This document shows, in pieces, positions 5,181-5,764 of a stretch of 5,764 bases of DNA. The stretch's first letter is position 1; each line of letters starts with the position of its first letter. A program made the translations under genes and the position numbers. A model generated the notes under the pieces. It was not told the DNA's origin and ran no database searches. It saw only the letters and a list, made by a program, of their open reading frames with translations. The DNA is from Planctomycetota bacterium (GTDB lineage: Bacteria; Planctomycetota; Phycisphaerae; Tepidisphaerales; Tepidisphaeraceae), in assembly GCA_023417885.1 (NCBI GenBank), contig JAEZED010000159.1, positions 1 through 5,764 on the forward strand. Direction: 5' to 3'.

Positions 5181-5764
5181 TCAGATGGTGACGGTGGGCA
5201 CCGGCGCGTCAGGCTTGCTCACCGCCTTCCGGATCGCCTTGAGCTCCTCGCGGATCTGCTTCTCGACGGCGAGCTGCTTCTCGTCGACCGTGCCCGTGCC
5301 GCCCTCCTGCACTTGGCGGAGCTGATCCATCGCGCGTGCGATGTTCTGCGTCGTCGCCTCCATGAGGGTCGGGGCACGGTTGGAGGGCCCGGCGTCGGAC
5401 GTGTCCAACTCGCTGCGGATCCGCTCCAGCTCGCGGACGAACTGTTCGGGGCTGAGCTTCCCGGCCTTGGCGAGGTACCGGGCCAGCTCCACCTCCTTGG
5501 CGGCACGCTCGGCCATCGTCTGGTTGCGCTCGACGATCTGCTGGGCGGACTGCCGGTCGTCGGCGTCCTGCTGGAGGCGGTCGCGCTCGGCGGCCAGCTT
5601 GCGGTAGCGCTCGATCTGCGCCTCGAGCATCTGCCGCGTGCGGTCGCTGATCCCCTGCATGGCCCGCAGGTCCATGAGGGGCTTGAGCTCGATCGTGAGC
5701 GGATCCAGCTTCATCGCGTCCACCTGCTGCTGGATCCGCTCCAGGTGGCCGCGCAATTCGGAGG
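5181..5764 (-). CDS. Coiled-coil phage protein, C-terminal part (tape-measure-like or scaffold-like), partial
   Basis: The frame is open to the window edge (about 194 codons seen) and the N terminus is outside. A TTG at 5756 can be read as a start but has no special support, so I treat the gene as truncated by the window. The visible part is almost wholly helical and charged, with long coiled-coil stretches (LEAQIERYRKLAAERDRLQQ; EKQIREELKAIRKAV), a short Ser/Pro-rich break (DTSDAGPSNRAPT) and a Pro/Val-rich end (PDAPVPTVTI). Such tails occur in tail tape-measure proteins, and coiled-coil scaffolds also precede capsid genes. The sequence alone does not separate these. It lies 16 bases upstream of the small coiled-coil gene in the same operon. 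Confidence 0.75.
   Translation of the reverse strand, partial: SELRGHLERIQQQVDAMKLDPLTIELKPLMDLRAMQGISDRTRQMLEAQIERYRKLAAERDRLQQDADDRQSAQQIVERNQTMAERAAKEVELARYLAKAGKLSPEQFVRELERIRSELDTSDAGPSNRAPTLMEATTQNIARAMDQLRQVQEGGTGTVDEKQLAVEKQIREELKAIRKAVSKPDAPVPTVTI

Overview
The window is a GC-rich bacterial chromosome segment that appears to span the junction between host DNA and an integrated phage-like element. GC-rich third positions create long antisense open frames that are not genes. The lineage cannot be fixed from the sequence. The secreted M28 peptidase with an extra C-terminal beta-rich domain and the HU style would suit Planctomycetota or a similar environmental phylum, but this is a weak inference.

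Left part (about 1-3340), chromosomal. On the minus strand lies a complete secreted M28 zinc metallopeptidase of 626 aa. Across a 351-base intergenic region with candidate promoters for both directions, a plus-strand HU-family DNA-binding protein of 105 aa follows, with a clear ribosome binding site and a strong intrinsic terminator. Next on the plus strand is a small acidic all-helical protein of about 153 aa, possibly ferritin-like, also ending at an intrinsic terminator.

Junction (about 3345-3494). On the minus strand lies the 3' half of a tRNA-Thr(CGU): an intact T arm, variable loop, anticodon loop and 3' acceptor strand. Its 5' half does not form a normal D arm. This is what is left at one end of an element that integrated into a tRNA gene. 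The displaced 3' fragment faces the host, and the element begins on its 5' side, which is where the phage genes lie.

Right part (about 3494-5764), phage-like. All genes are on the minus strand in one transcriptional direction towards the junction: the C-terminal part of a coiled-coil protein running off the window (tape-measure-like or scaffold-like), a small coiled-coil protein of 130 aa, and an HK97-fold major capsid protein of 444 aa with its N-terminal delta (scaffolding) domain. An intrinsic terminator after the capsid gene closes the operon just before the tRNA remnant. No integrase, protease, portal or terminase is in view. The element's type (prophage, satellite, gene transfer agent or remnant) cannot be decided from this end alone.
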